Source: Burkholderiaceae bacterium 26
Lineage (GTDB): Bacteria > Pseudomonadota > Gammaproteobacteria > Burkholderiales > Burkholderiaceae
Direction: 5' to 3'
DNA length: 64,000 bases
Assembly (NCBI GenBank): GCA_000955795.1
Contig: JYOB01000016.1
Location: 639,521 to 703,520, forward strand
In this document: piece by piece, positions 45,905 to 54,359 of the stretch
How the letters are laid out: each line of letters begins with the position of its first letter
How positions within the stretch are numbered: the stretch's first letter is position 1
Translations under genes and position numbers: made by a program
Notes under the pieces: model-generated
Seen by the model: only the letters and a program-made list of their open reading frames with translations
What the model was told of the DNA's origin: nothing
The model's database searches: none

Positions 45905-46792
45905 GTGAGCGCGCGCATTATCGATGGAAAGGCCCGGGCGGAGCGCCTGCGACGTGATACGGCCAGCGTGGTAGCCGAACTTCGTATCAAGCATGGTGTT
46001 ACCCCTGGCCTTGCAGTGGTGCTGGTGGGGAACGATCCGGCAAGCGAAGTCTACGTTCGGAACAAGGCCCGACAGACCGTTGAGGTTGACATGGCCTCCT
46101 TCGAGTATCGCCTTGATGCGGGAACGTCGGAGGCCGAACTCCTTGAGCTGATCGATTCATTGAATCAGAACCCCACTGTGCACGGGATCCTTGTGCAGTT
46201 GCCTCTGCCCCGGCAGATCAACGCCAACAAAGTCATTGAGGCGATTGATCCCGCCAAGGACGTAGATGGCTTCCATCCGGTAAACGTCGGTCGCGTCGCA
46301 ACCGGTGATGGTGGCATCGTCCCATGCACCCCATATGGCTCGCTGCTGCTGATCCGCGAAGCGGTGCCTTCCCTGGCAGGCAAGGAAGCCATCGTCATCG
46401 GTCGGTCCAACATCGTGGGCAAGCCGATGGCTCAGCTTCTGCTCGCGGCGGATTGCACGGTGACCCTTGCGCACTCGCGCACTACGGATATCGCTTCGGT
46501 GTGCCGTCGCGCAGACATCGTGGTGGCGGCGGTCGGCCGGCCGGAGATGGTGCGAGGAGATTGGCTCAAGCCAGGTTGTTGCGTGATTGACGTTGGCATC
46601 AACCGCGTAGCGGGGCCCGATGGCAAGTCAAAGCTGGTTGGCGATGTCGCCTACAACGAGGCACTGGAAGTCGCCGCTTCGATCACGCCAGTGCCTGGCG
46701 GTGTCGGGCCCATGACCATCGCCTGCTTGCTGCGCAACACGGTGGTTGCGGCGGCTCGCATTCATGGCCTCACGCTCCCTGAAGCGTTCTGA
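45905..46792 (+). CDS. folD: Methylene-THF dehydrogenase/methenyl-THF cyclohydrolase
   Basis: A 295-residue bifunctional FolD starting at GTG 45905, with AAGGGGAGG just upstream. Catalytic Tyr50 and Lys54 are in SEVYVRNK, followed by [27 protein letters not shown], the NADP-binding [17 protein letters not shown] and C-terminal [16 protein letters not shown]. It oxidises 5,10-methylene-THF to 10-formyl-THF. Eleven bases after purU, so translated together. Probably a second, pathway-dedicated folD in addition to a housekeeping copy elsewhere. Confidence 0.93.
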   Translation: MSARIIDGKARAERLRRDTASVVAELRIKHGVTPGLAVVLVGNDPASEVYVRNKARQTVEVDMASFEYRLDAGTSEAELLELIDSLNQNPTVHGILVQLPLPRQINANKVIEAIDPAKDVDGFHPVNVGRVATGDGGIVPCTPYGSLLLIREAVPSLAGKEAIVIGRSNIVGKPMAQLLLAADCTVTLAHSRTTDIASVCRRADIVVAAVGRPEMVRGDWLKPGCCVIDVGINRVAGPDGKSKLVGDVAYNEALEVAASITPVPGGVGPMTIACLLRNTVVAAARIHGLTLPEAF

Positions 46793-46816
46793 TTGCGAGA
46801 TTTAAGGATCAAAACC

Positions 46817-47566
46817 ATGAAGGTATTGGTAGCAGTTAAGCGAGTGATTGATCCGAACGTGAAGGTTCGGGTGAAGGCCGACGGCAGCGGCGTGGATCTT
46901 GCCGGGGTGAAGATGAGTATGAACCCCTTCTGTGAGATCGCCGTCGAGGAAGCGGTGAGGCTCAAGGAAAAAGGCATCGCTACGGAAGTGATCGCAGTGT
47001 CGTGCGGAACCAGCGCGTGTCAGGAGACATTGCGGACTGCGATGGCGATTGGCGCCGATCGCGGCATTCTCGTTGAGGCCGCCGATGAACTGCAGCCGCT
47101 TGCGGTGGCCAAGCTGCTTTTTGCAATAGTGCAGAAGGAGTCGCCGGCGCTTGTACTTCTCGGCAAACAGGCCATCGATGACGATTGCAATCAGACAGGC
47201 CAAATGCTGGCCGCGCTCATGCGCAGGCCGCAGGCGACATTCGCTAGCGAACTCGTTGTCGACGGCAATGAGGCTCGGGTGACGCGGGAAGTCGACGGCG
47301 GATTGGAGTCGATCTCGGTACCTCTTCCCGCTGTGGTCACCGCGGATCTTCGCTTGAATGAGCCACGTTATGTGACGCTCCCCAACATCATGAAGGCGAA
47401 GAAGAAGCCGCTGGACGTGATCAAAGCTGAAGAACTCGGCGTGGAAACGGCTGCACGACTGGAGGTTCTGAAGGTAAGTGAACCTCCGGCTCGACAGGGC
47501 GGAGTTCGCGTCAAAGACGTAGCGGAACTGATTCGTGTGCTGAAGACTGAAGCGAAGGTGATTTAA
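46817..47566 (+). CDS. etfB: Electron transfer flavoprotein beta subunit
   Basis: A 249-residue ETF beta subunit: [20 protein letters not shown] at the start, [16 protein letters not shown], the AMP-binding region, [22 protein letters not shown] and [25 protein letters not shown]. With EtfA it accepts electrons from the DMGDH-like and TMADH-like dehydrogenases and passes them to ETF:quinone oxidoreductase. Its stop is immediately followed by the etfA start with no gap. Confidence 0.95.
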   Translation: MKVLVAVKRVIDPNVKVRVKADGSGVDLAGVKMSMNPFCEIAVEEAVRLKEKGIATEVIAVSCGTSACQETLRTAMAIGADRGILVEAADELQPLAVAKLLFAIVQKESPALVLLGKQAIDDDCNQTGQMLAALMRRPQATFASELVVDGNEARVTREVDGGLESISVPLPAVVTADLRLNEPRYVTLPNIMKAKKKPLDVIKAEELGVETAARLEVLKVSEPPARQGGVRVKDVAELIRVLKTEAKVI

Positions 47567-48499
47567 ATGAGCGTACTTGTCATCGCCGAACACAATAACC
47601 ACCTGCTGCATGCTGCGACTCTGCACACCGTTCAGGCTGCCCAACAATGTGGTTCCGACGTACACGTCTTGGTCGCAGGGCACGATTGCTCGGTCGTCTG
47701 TCAGCAGGTTAGCCGTGTCGCAGGTATCTCGAAGGTCCTGGCGGCGGATGATGTCCGCTTTGCACATGCTCTTGCCGAGGAGCTTGCAGCACTTGTCGTC
47801 GCGCTGGCAACCGACTACGAACACGTGCTATTCGCGGCAACCGCAAATGGAAAGAACTGTGCACCGCGAGTCGCGGCTCTGCTCGATGTGGCGCAAGTCA
47901 GCGATGTCGTGAAGATTGTCAGCCCTGACACGTTTGAACGTCCCGTATACGCCGGTAACGCAATTGCGACGGTTCGTAGCCGAGACAAGATTCGCGTGCT
48001 AACGGTGCGCGCGACAGCGTTCGAACCCGTTTCTGCGGACGCGGGGAATGCGCCGATCTCCGGAATCGAAATACCGGCGCTTCCACCTGGTGTCACTTTC
48101 GTCGGTAGCCAACTGAACAAAAGTGAGCGTCCTGAACTGACCTCGGCAAGGATCGTCGTGTCTGGCGGGCGAGCACTGGGCAGTGCTGAGAAGTTCGCCG
48201 AGGTTCTCGCGCCCCTTGCTGACAAGCTTGGAGCAGCACTCGGGGCGAGTCGCGCCGCGGTCGATGCGGGCTATGTATCGAACGACCTGCAAGTCGGGCA
48301 GACAGGGAAGATTGTGGCCCCTCAACTTTACGTGGCATGCGGTATCAGCGGAGCGATCCAGCACCTGGCCGGTATGAAGGACAGCAAAGTTATTGTGGCC
48401 ATCAACAAGGACCCCGAGGCGCCTATTTTTAGTATTGCGGATTATGGGCTTGAAGCAGATCTGTTTGAAGCAATTCCTGAGCTTGTGAGATCTCTTTAA
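47567..48499 (+). CDS. etfA: Electron transfer flavoprotein alpha subunit
   Basis: A 310-residue ETF alpha subunit. The N-terminal domain begins [13 protein letters not shown]; the C-terminal FAD-binding domain has [97 protein letters not shown], all typical. It holds the ETF FAD. Contiguous with etfB. Its location between one-carbon and demethylase genes marks the ETF as dedicated to amine oxidation. Confidence 0.95.
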   Translation: MSVLVIAEHNNHLLHAATLHTVQAAQQCGSDVHVLVAGHDCSVVCQQVSRVAGISKVLAADDVRFAHALAEELAALVVALATDYEHVLFAATANGKNCAPRVAALLDVAQVSDVVKIVSPDTFERPVYAGNAIATVRSRDKIRVLTVRATAFEPVSADAGNAPISGIEIPALPPGVTFVGSQLNKSERPELTSARIVVSGGRALGSAEKFAEVLAPLADKLGAALGASRAAVDAGYVSNDLQVGQTGKIVAPQLYVACGISGAIQHLAGMKDSKVIVAINKDPEAPIFSIADYGLEADLFEAIPELVRSL

Positions 48500-48535
48500 A
48501 ACTCCCTCTTCTGGCTAATCACCAAACGTAAAGAC

Positions 48536-49657
48536 ATGATCAAACATACCCCCTATTTCCATCGCCTTGTTGCTGCAGGCGCGAAGCTGCAGGATCGTGG
48601 CGGCTTTGCTACCCCGAACTTTTTCACGTCGATCCAGGACGAGCACATGGCTGTGCGTGAGCGCGTGGGCATGTTCGATGTTTATTACCAGGTTGGCGTC
48701 GAAGTGAAGGGTCGCGATGCAGAGAAGCTTCTGCAGCATGTCCTGGTCAATGATGTCCGGCGCATGAAAGATGGTGATGTGCTCTACAGTTCGGTATGCA
48801 ATGATGCGGGAGGCATCATTGATGATCTGACTTGCTTCAGGTTCGCCGCCGATCGTTTCTGGCTGTCGCCGACTCCCTCGCGTGTGCAAGCGGTCGTTGA
48901 AGCCGTGGAACGCTGCATGGGCACTCTTAGCGTTACTGTCACAAACCTGGGCTACTCGAACGCCTACCTGTCCATTCAAGGGCCGCGGTCGCGGGAGTTG
49001 CTGGCCAAGCTCACAGATGCGGACCTATCCACCAGCGCTGTCCCGTACTTCAGCTTTACGCGAGGCACTGTCGCACAGGTTCCAAATGTCGTAATTTCGC
49101 GGACCGGCTATTCGGGCGAGCTCGGCTACGAACTCTTCTACCCAGTCGAGTATGCCGAACACATGTGGGACGCCGTCGCAGCGGCTGGTGCTGAATGGGA
49201 GATTCGCCCCTGCGGCATGAAGACGATGCGCTCACTGCGCATTGAGAAAATGTACGTACTGTATGGGCTCGACATTACAGCAGAGACGGATCCGATCTCC
49301 GCGGGCCTGGGCTGGACTGTGCGCTTTGATGATCGCGATTTCGTAGGGAAAGCAGCTCTCGAGCAGATCAAGGAACGAGGCCCTCAGTCTCGGCTGTGCT
49401 TGCTCGATACCGGTGCGATTCGCCCGATCGTGCATGGCGAACCCGTTCTTTACCAAGGCTCGCAAGTTTCGACGGTGACATCCGGCGACCCTGGCTTCCT
49501 GCTCGGCAAAACGTTCGCATTCACCTATCTTCCGACAGGGCTCAGCAAGGAAGGCACGCAAGTGCAGATCGAGATCAAGGACCAAGCGGAACCTGTTTCG
49601 GCGACGGTGCTGCGTAAAGCTCCCTATGATCCGGATCGGATCCGAGCCTCAATTTAA
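48536..49657 (+). CDS. Stand-alone GcvT/DmdA-like aminomethyltransferase
   Basis: A 373-residue protein of the folate-binding GcvT fold without a partner FAD domain. VGMFDVYYQVGVEVKGRDAEKLLQHVLVNDV, YSSVCNDAGGIIDDLTCFRF, NAYLSIQGPRSRELL, SRTGYSGELGYELF and the C-terminal GLGWTVRFDDRDFVGKAAL are family signatures. Proteins of this size include glycine-cleavage T-protein, DMSP demethylase and other THF-dependent demethylases. No glycine-cleavage P or H gene lies nearby, so a THF-dependent demethylase role is more likely (inference). It follows etfA by 36 bp. Confidence 0.82.
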   Translation: MIKHTPYFHRLVAAGAKLQDRGGFATPNFFTSIQDEHMAVRERVGMFDVYYQVGVEVKGRDAEKLLQHVLVNDVRRMKDGDVLYSSVCNDAGGIIDDLTCFRFAADRFWLSPTPSRVQAVVEAVERCMGTLSVTVTNLGYSNAYLSIQGPRSRELLAKLTDADLSTSAVPYFSFTRGTVAQVPNVVISRTGYSGELGYELFYPVEYAEHMWDAVAAAGAEWEIRPCGMKTMRSLRIEKMYVLYGLDITAETDPISAGLGWTVRFDDRDFVGKAALEQIKERGPQSRLCLLDTGAIRPIVHGEPVLYQGSQVSTVTSGDPGFLLGKTFAFTYLPTGLSKEGTQVQIEIKDQAEPVSATVLRKAPYDPDRIRASI

Positions 49658-49857
49658 TAAGCGATGGTGGTTTGCGCGGCTCCAGTCCGTATGGTTCTCG
49701 CACTCTATCTCCATTGAGTCAATTGGGAAGGGAGTGGAACGGACTTAATCCCCTCGATCAGAGGAAACGCATACGCTTCTGGAGCTGCGGCCCACACTGA
49801 CTTCGTAGCGGTAGCCGTGTGAACGGCCATACCGCTCATTTCGAATGGAGAACACTC

Positions 49858-51249
49858 ATGATTCAACTTAGCCCGCAGGCGGTCCGAGAAGCACTGGTGC
49901 GGGAACAGGAGCAATTCTCGAGGTTGCACCCTGTCTCCAAAAAAATGTTCGAAGAGGGGCAGCAGCACTACCTTTACGGTGCGCCTTCACACTGGTTTCG
50001 CCGTTGGGCAGGCAAATTCCCCGTTTATGCAAAAGAGGCAAAAGGGACGGAGCTTCAATGTGTCGACGGGCATCGATATGTAGACTTCTGCCTGGGCGAT
50101 ACGGGTGCCATGTGCGGCCACGCGCCCAGTGCCGTGACCAAGGCTGTATCGGCGCAATTGGATCGGGGCGCGACGTTGATGCTTCCGACCGAGAAAGCGC
50201 GCTGGGTCGGTGAAGAACTGGCCGCGCGCTTCGGTTTGCCGTATTGGGGCTTTACGACGTCTGCCAGTGATGCCAATCGTGCCGCAATACGCATTGCGAG
50301 AATGATCACCGGCCGCGAAAAGGTGCTGGTTTTCAGCGGTTGCTACCACGGGTCTGTTGAAGAGGCTCATGTTGCGCTCGATTCGAACGGCAAGATGATC
50401 ATGCGTAACGGCATTCATCCGAATGCTGTCGATCACGAACGCGTTTCCGTCGTCGTCGAGTTCAACGATATTGACGCGCTGGAGGAAAAGCTCGCAGCAG
50501 GTGACGTCGCTTGCGTTCTCACGGAGCCGTTCATGACGAATTACGGGATGGTTGCTCCAGCTCCCGGATTCCACGGGGCCCTCCGCGAACTTACGCGTCG
50601 TCATGGCACGCTGCTCTTGGTCGATGAAACCCATACGTTCTCAAGTGGCCCCGGTGGGTACACGAAACTCCATTCGCTCCAGCCAGACATGCTTGTGCTC
50701 GGAAAAGCTGTCGGCGGCGGCATCCCTGTTGGCCTGTATGGGGTCAGCGAGGATGTGGCTCGACGGATGTGGGCACAGGTACCGAAAGTCGATCCCACCA
50801 AGGTACGCCAGAGTGCCCATCTGGGATTCGGCGGGACATTGGCTGGGAGCGCGCTTCAGGTCGAAGCAGTGCGAGCCGTGCTCGCCGAGGTGTTGACGCC
50901 TTCAGCCTTTGATCACATGGTCGGTCTGGCTAAAAGCTTGGCTCCCCGGATGCGGGAAGTGGTCAGTCAGTTCGACCTACCTTGGTATGTGGAGCAGTTG
51001 GGTGCTCGCGTGGAGATCATGTTTGCGCCTGACGCACCGCGAAATGCTGCAGACGTCGCCGCAGGGCGAGACGGTGATCTCGAAGCACTGCTGCATGTGT
51101 ATTTCCTCAACCGCGGCGTACTCATTACGCCTTTCCATTGCATGCTTCTGATGTGCCCTGCTTCCGTGCAGGCTGATAGCGACAAGTATGTAGCTGTTCT
51201 CAAAGACTTTTGCGAATTCGTTGTTCGCGAGTGTCGAGTCCACGAGTGA
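49858..51249 (+). CDS. Class III aminotransferase, GSA-aminomutase-like (beta-amino acid type possible)
   Basis: A 463-residue PLP enzyme resembling glutamate-1-semialdehyde aminomutase and beta-transaminases: YVDFCLGDTGAMCGHAPSAV, PYWGFTTSASDANRAAIRIARMITGREKVLVFSGCYHGSVEE, LLVDETHTFSSGPGGYT and PLP Lys283 in VLGKAVGGGIPVGLYG. The ATG at 49858 has GGAG 7 nt upstream; a GTG at 49819 is less likely. The beta-transaminase branch acts on beta-amino acids, but this is not settled from sequence. A 200-bp gap separates it from the GcvT-like gene, so it may have its own promoter; it forms a pair with the SDR gene 4 bp downstream. Confidence 0.8.
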   Translation: MIQLSPQAVREALVREQEQFSRLHPVSKKMFEEGQQHYLYGAPSHWFRRWAGKFPVYAKEAKGTELQCVDGHRYVDFCLGDTGAMCGHAPSAVTKAVSAQLDRGATLMLPTEKARWVGEELAARFGLPYWGFTTSASDANRAAIRIARMITGREKVLVFSGCYHGSVEEAHVALDSNGKMIMRNGIHPNAVDHERVSVVVEFNDIDALEEKLAAGDVACVLTEPFMTNYGMVAPAPGFHGALRELTRRHGTLLLVDETHTFSSGPGGYTKLHSLQPDMLVLGKAVGGGIPVGLYGVSEDVARRMWAQVPKVDPTKVRQSAHLGFGGTLAGSALQVEAVRAVLAEVLTPSAFDHMVGLAKSLAPRMREVVSQFDLPWYVEQLGARVEIMFAPDAPRNAADVAAGRDGDLEALLHVYFLNRGVLITPFHCMLLMCPASVQADSDKYVAVLKDFCEFVVRECRVHE

Positions 51250-51253
51250 AGGT

Positions 51254-52042
51254 ATGAGCTACTTCCAAATGACAGGTCGGGTCGCTCTCATTACGGGTGC
51301 GCGGCCCGGGATTGGCGGTGAGATTGCCCGAGCATTGGGCTGTTCTGGCGCGGAAGTCGTGCTCGCCAACCGGACGCTAGCGGCGGCGGAGACTGTCGCC
51401 CGCGAGCTTGAAGCGGAGGGCATCCGGTCGCACATCGTTCCGTTCAGTGTCGATCGTGCAGGCATTCGCGAAATGGTAGAGCAGGCGCTGGCTTCCACGA
51501 AAGGGAAATTGGACGTGGTATGTCACAACGCCGGTGGCTGTCGTTGGACCGGGCTGGAGGATATCGACGAGCAGCTCATGGATGAAACTCTGGCGCTGAA
51601 TTTGAAGAGTGGATTTTGGCTTCTGCAGGCTGCGCTGCCGGCGCTGAAGCGCAGTGAGGCGGGGCGATTTATTGCTACCTCCTCAATCACCGGCCCCCGC
51701 GTGACCATGGCGGGGGCTTCTCACTACGCTGCAGCCAAGGCAGGTGTAAACGGCTTTATCAAGACCGCAGCCTTGGAGCTCGCCGCAAGCGGTATTACGG
51801 TGAATGGTGTCGAACCAGGTCTGATCGCAAAGGACCATGGTCGCTTAAGTCAGCCGGAGACTCTGGAGAAGCTGACACGGTACATTCCGATGCGAAGGGC
51901 CGGTACACCGGGGGATGTCGCGTCCGCAGTCCTCTTTCTCGCCAGCCGTGAAGCTGGATGGATCACTGGTCAAACGATCGTGATTGACGGTGGGACAACG
52001 CTTCCAGAGTCGGGGTACGCGATGGAAGAACTGTGGACCTAG
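51254..52042 (+). CDS. SDR-family oxidoreductase (1)
   Basis: A 262-residue classical short-chain dehydrogenase: cofactor motif TGARPGIG (residues ~14-21), NAG in CHNAGG, catalytic Ser in ATSSITGPR, YAAAK catalytic Tyr/Lys, and a C-terminal GWITGQTIVIDGGTTLPES. Probably NAD(H)-dependent oxidation of a hydroxy compound. It starts 4 bp after the second aminotransferase with GAAGG before the ATG, so the two act in one operon. Confidence 0.87.
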   Translation: MSYFQMTGRVALITGARPGIGGEIARALGCSGAEVVLANRTLAAAETVARELEAEGIRSHIVPFSVDRAGIREMVEQALASTKGKLDVVCHNAGGCRWTGLEDIDEQLMDETLALNLKSGFWLLQAALPALKRSEAGRFIATSSITGPRVTMAGASHYAAAKAGVNGFIKTAALELAASGITVNGVEPGLIAKDHGRLSQPETLEKLTRYIPMRRAGTPGDVASAVLFLASREAGWITGQTIVIDGGTTLPESGYAMEELWT

Positions 52043-52104
52043 GTTCAATGCCAAGCAAGACAGAGTGAGGCGGGAACCGGAATCAATGTTCTCATCGTAC
52101 GGCG

Positions 52105-52140
52105 CCGGGTCTACGTATACGGGACGATACGTAGACCCGG
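52105..52140. promoter_or_regulatory. 14-bp inverted repeat with 8-bp spacer between two SDR genes
   Basis: CCGGGTCTACGTAT (52105-52118) and ATACGTAGACCCGG (52127-52140) are exact reverse complements. The element lies 57 bp before the next SDR start. No T-tract follows, so an operator or a 5'-UTR hairpin is more likely than a terminator. Confidence 0.6.
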
Positions 52141-52197
52141 GCCGATTGTGGGGAACATGCGGCAGCCTTAAGTCAGAGACAAGGAATGGGGATTGGA

Positions 52198-52980
52198 ATG
52201 TCACGTTTCTCAAATAAGACGGCAATTGTCACAGGAGCGGCTTCAGGGATTGGCCAGGCCGTTGTCGAGGCACTGGCGAGGGAAGGCGCCAGTGTTATTG
52301 CTGCAGACATTGGGTTCGGTGCACCTCAAGCGGCGGGCTCGGTTCCGGGGTCAGAAAGTCAGGTGCTCGATGTGCGCAGTGAGGATGACGTCAATCGTCT
52401 GGTCAATCTCGCCATCGCTCGTTGGGGCCACATTGATCTGTTGGTGAACGCTGCAGGCGTGATGGTGGCAGATGACGTAGCGGATATCACCGACGAAACG
52501 TGGCACAAGATTCTCGACGTCAATCTCACCGGCGCTATGCGTCTCTGTCGCGCTGTGACACCTCATATGCGCGACAGGGGGACCGGCTCGATCGTTAACA
52601 TTTCTTCAGTCGCGGCTTTTAATGCTTCAGCCGGGATGGCTTCTTACGCCGCCAGCAAAGCTGGCCTCGTCGCGCTCACGCGTGCATTAGCGAACCGCTA
52701 TGGTTCCGCAGGCATTCGGGCCAATTGTGTCTGTCCGGGATGGGTACGGACGCGCATGAGCGAAAGTGAGATGGCCGAATTCGCCCAGACAAATGGAACA
52801 ACAATCGAACAAGAGTTCGAGCGCGTAGCTCAGCGTATCGCCCTTGGGAGGGTGGCTTTGCCGAGCGAGATCGCAAGTTGCGTCGCCTTCCTTGGATCCG
52901 ATGATGCGTCGTTTGTAACAGGCGCAGTGCTCGTTGCAGATGGCGGCGCACGCACCGCAGCTACCGCTCGGTCGAACTGA
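52198..52980 (+). CDS. SDR-family oxidoreductase (2)
   Basis: A 260-residue classical SDR: TGAASGIGQAVVEALAREGASVIAADI, NAAGVM, NISSVAAF with catalytic Ser, YAASKAGLVALT, CPGWVRTRM, and C-terminal SFVTGAVLVADGGA. The Asp in AADI suggests NAD preference. ATG 52198 with GGGGATTGGA upstream is preferred over ATG 52186, whose spacing to AAGGA is too short. A strong inverted repeat precedes it, so it may be separately regulated. It shares the CPGWVRT region and length with the next SDR, suggesting paralogy. Confidence 0.87.
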   Translation: MSRFSNKTAIVTGAASGIGQAVVEALAREGASVIAADIGFGAPQAAGSVPGSESQVLDVRSEDDVNRLVNLAIARWGHIDLLVNAAGVMVADDVADITDETWHKILDVNLTGAMRLCRAVTPHMRDRGTGSIVNISSVAAFNASAGMASYAASKAGLVALTRALANRYGSAGIRANCVCPGWVRTRMSESEMAEFAQTNGTTIEQEFERVAQRIALGRVALPSEIASCVAFLGSDDASFVTGAVLVADGGARTAATARSN

Positions 52981-53200
52981 ACGTGCTCGCTTGCGATTTG
53001 GCGGTCTGCTGACGCAGAAGGCCATCGTGTTGTATGCGAAGAAGGTAATTTTCCCGGAAAGGCTAGGCGCCAGGTTGACGTCCGTACATCGCGTCTCAGC
53101 ATCTATCGACCTGTGTCCATGATTTACTGATCGCCCATAAAGGCGGCACGTCGTGGGCCCTGGTGGGCGCCAACGGTGGCTTATTGCACAAGGAAAGATC

Positions 53201-53998
53201 GTGGCGGCGTCAGAATCTACCATCGCGCGAAACATTGTAATAACCGGGGCGGGTACTGGCATTGGTGAAGCATGTGCCAGACTTTTTGCATCGCATGGCG
53301 CGCGCGTCGCACTGATTGGTCGTCGGCGCGCTCCATTGGAGCGGGTTGCCGCTGAAACGGGCGGTCTCATCCTCGAGGGCGATGCGGCAAGTGCCGCCGA
53401 CTGGGAGCGGTTTGCGGGCCAGCTACGGGATCAGGGTGGAATAGACGCGTTGATCGCATGCGCTGGCGGACTCGGTGTGGGCACGGCGGTCGGAACAAGT
53501 GATGGGGCGTGGTCTGCTGCATTGCATTCGAATCTCGACACGGCGTTTGTCAGTGCGCGTGCATGCCTGCCACAGTTGGTCGAGCGTCGTGGCGCGATTG
53601 TCTTAGTTGCGTCAATCTCGTCTCTCGCTGCCGGCGCTGGAATGTGTGGCTACACGACTGCTAAACACGCGTTACTCGGCCTGACAAAATCGTTGGCACG
53701 TGATTATGGCCCGGCCGGCGTACGCGTGAATGCAGTATGTCCTGGTTGGGTCCGGACGCCGATGGCAGACGAAGAGATGCAACCGCTCATGCAGCACTAT
53801 GGCGAGTCACTCGATGAGGCCTACAGGCGAGTTTGCGCTGACGTGCCCCTGCGACGCCCGGCGACCGCCGATGAAATCGCGGCCATATGTGCATTTCTTG
53901 TATCGCCTGCAGCGTCGATCATTACTGGTGCAGCCCTTGTCGCGGATGGCGGATCGTCGATCGTTGATGTGCCGACGCTGGCATTCGATCGTCTGTAA
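53201..53998 (+). CDS. SDR-family oxidoreductase (3)
   Basis: A 265-residue SDR from GTG 53201, preceded by AAGGAAAG; a GTG at 53153 would add 16 unlike residues. TGAGTGIGEACARLFASHGARVALIGRR gives the cofactor site and hints at NADP (Arg after the second strand). ACAGG replaces NNAGG. VASISSLA and YTTAKHALLGLT give the catalytic residues. The C-terminus IITGAALVADGGSSI is typical. Separated by 220 bp from the previous SDR, a region with no other gene. Role unknown; in this setting oxidation or reduction of a catabolic intermediate. Confidence 0.85.
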   Translation: MAASESTIARNIVITGAGTGIGEACARLFASHGARVALIGRRRAPLERVAAETGGLILEGDAASAADWERFAGQLRDQGGIDALIACAGGLGVGTAVGTSDGAWSAALHSNLDTAFVSARACLPQLVERRGAIVLVASISSLAAGAGMCGYTTAKHALLGLTKSLARDYGPAGVRVNAVCPGWVRTPMADEEMQPLMQHYGESLDEAYRRVCADVPLRRPATADEIAAICAFLVSPAASIITGAALVADGGSSIVDVPTLAFDRL

Positions 53999-54144
53999 GC
54001 AGCGGCCGAAAGCAGGAACTCATGCCGTTGGACTCGAAGGCTTACACGAAGGAACAGTAAATGTGCCTTACCAGTTAACAATGGCGGCGAGAACGACCGG
54101 CCAACCTGAATTAGTTGAGCCGGTCGAGGGTTACCGAGAAGAGG

Positions 54145-54345
54145 TCAAGAAGCAGAGAGCCCGCGTCTAGCTAGGGCCATTGCCTCAGTCAAGACTTGTC
54201 GGTCTCCAATGTGGTTAGCCAAAACCAGCAGAAGTTTTGCCTGAAACAAGAACGAGTCTTCCTCCGAGAGGTCTCGCTGGCTACCGATAAGTTCTTCGTA
54301 AAACCCATCCGGATCGGTGATATTGGTTTGGTGCAGGAGTGCCAT
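54145..54345 (-). CDS. DUF2783 small protein
   Basis: A 66-residue protein: TDPDGFYEELIGSQRDLSEEDSFLFQAKLLLVLANHIGDRQVLTEAMALAR matches the DUF2783 family, which is commonly encoded next to MhpA-like flavin hydroxylases. It follows that gene by 14 bp on the same strand. Probably helical and cytoplasmic; it may be an accessory of the hydroxylase, but the family has no known activity. Confidence 0.8.
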   Translation of the reverse strand: MALLHQTNITDPDGFYEELIGSQRDLSEEDSFLFQAKLLLVLANHIGDRQVLTEAMALARRGLSAS

Positions 54346-54359
54346 GCGCTGTCTCTCGT

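Noticed and set aside
45905..46792. Reading folD/purU as the housekeeping purine copies
   Set aside because: Their tight placement between demethylases and etfBA fits a pathway-dedicated role better.
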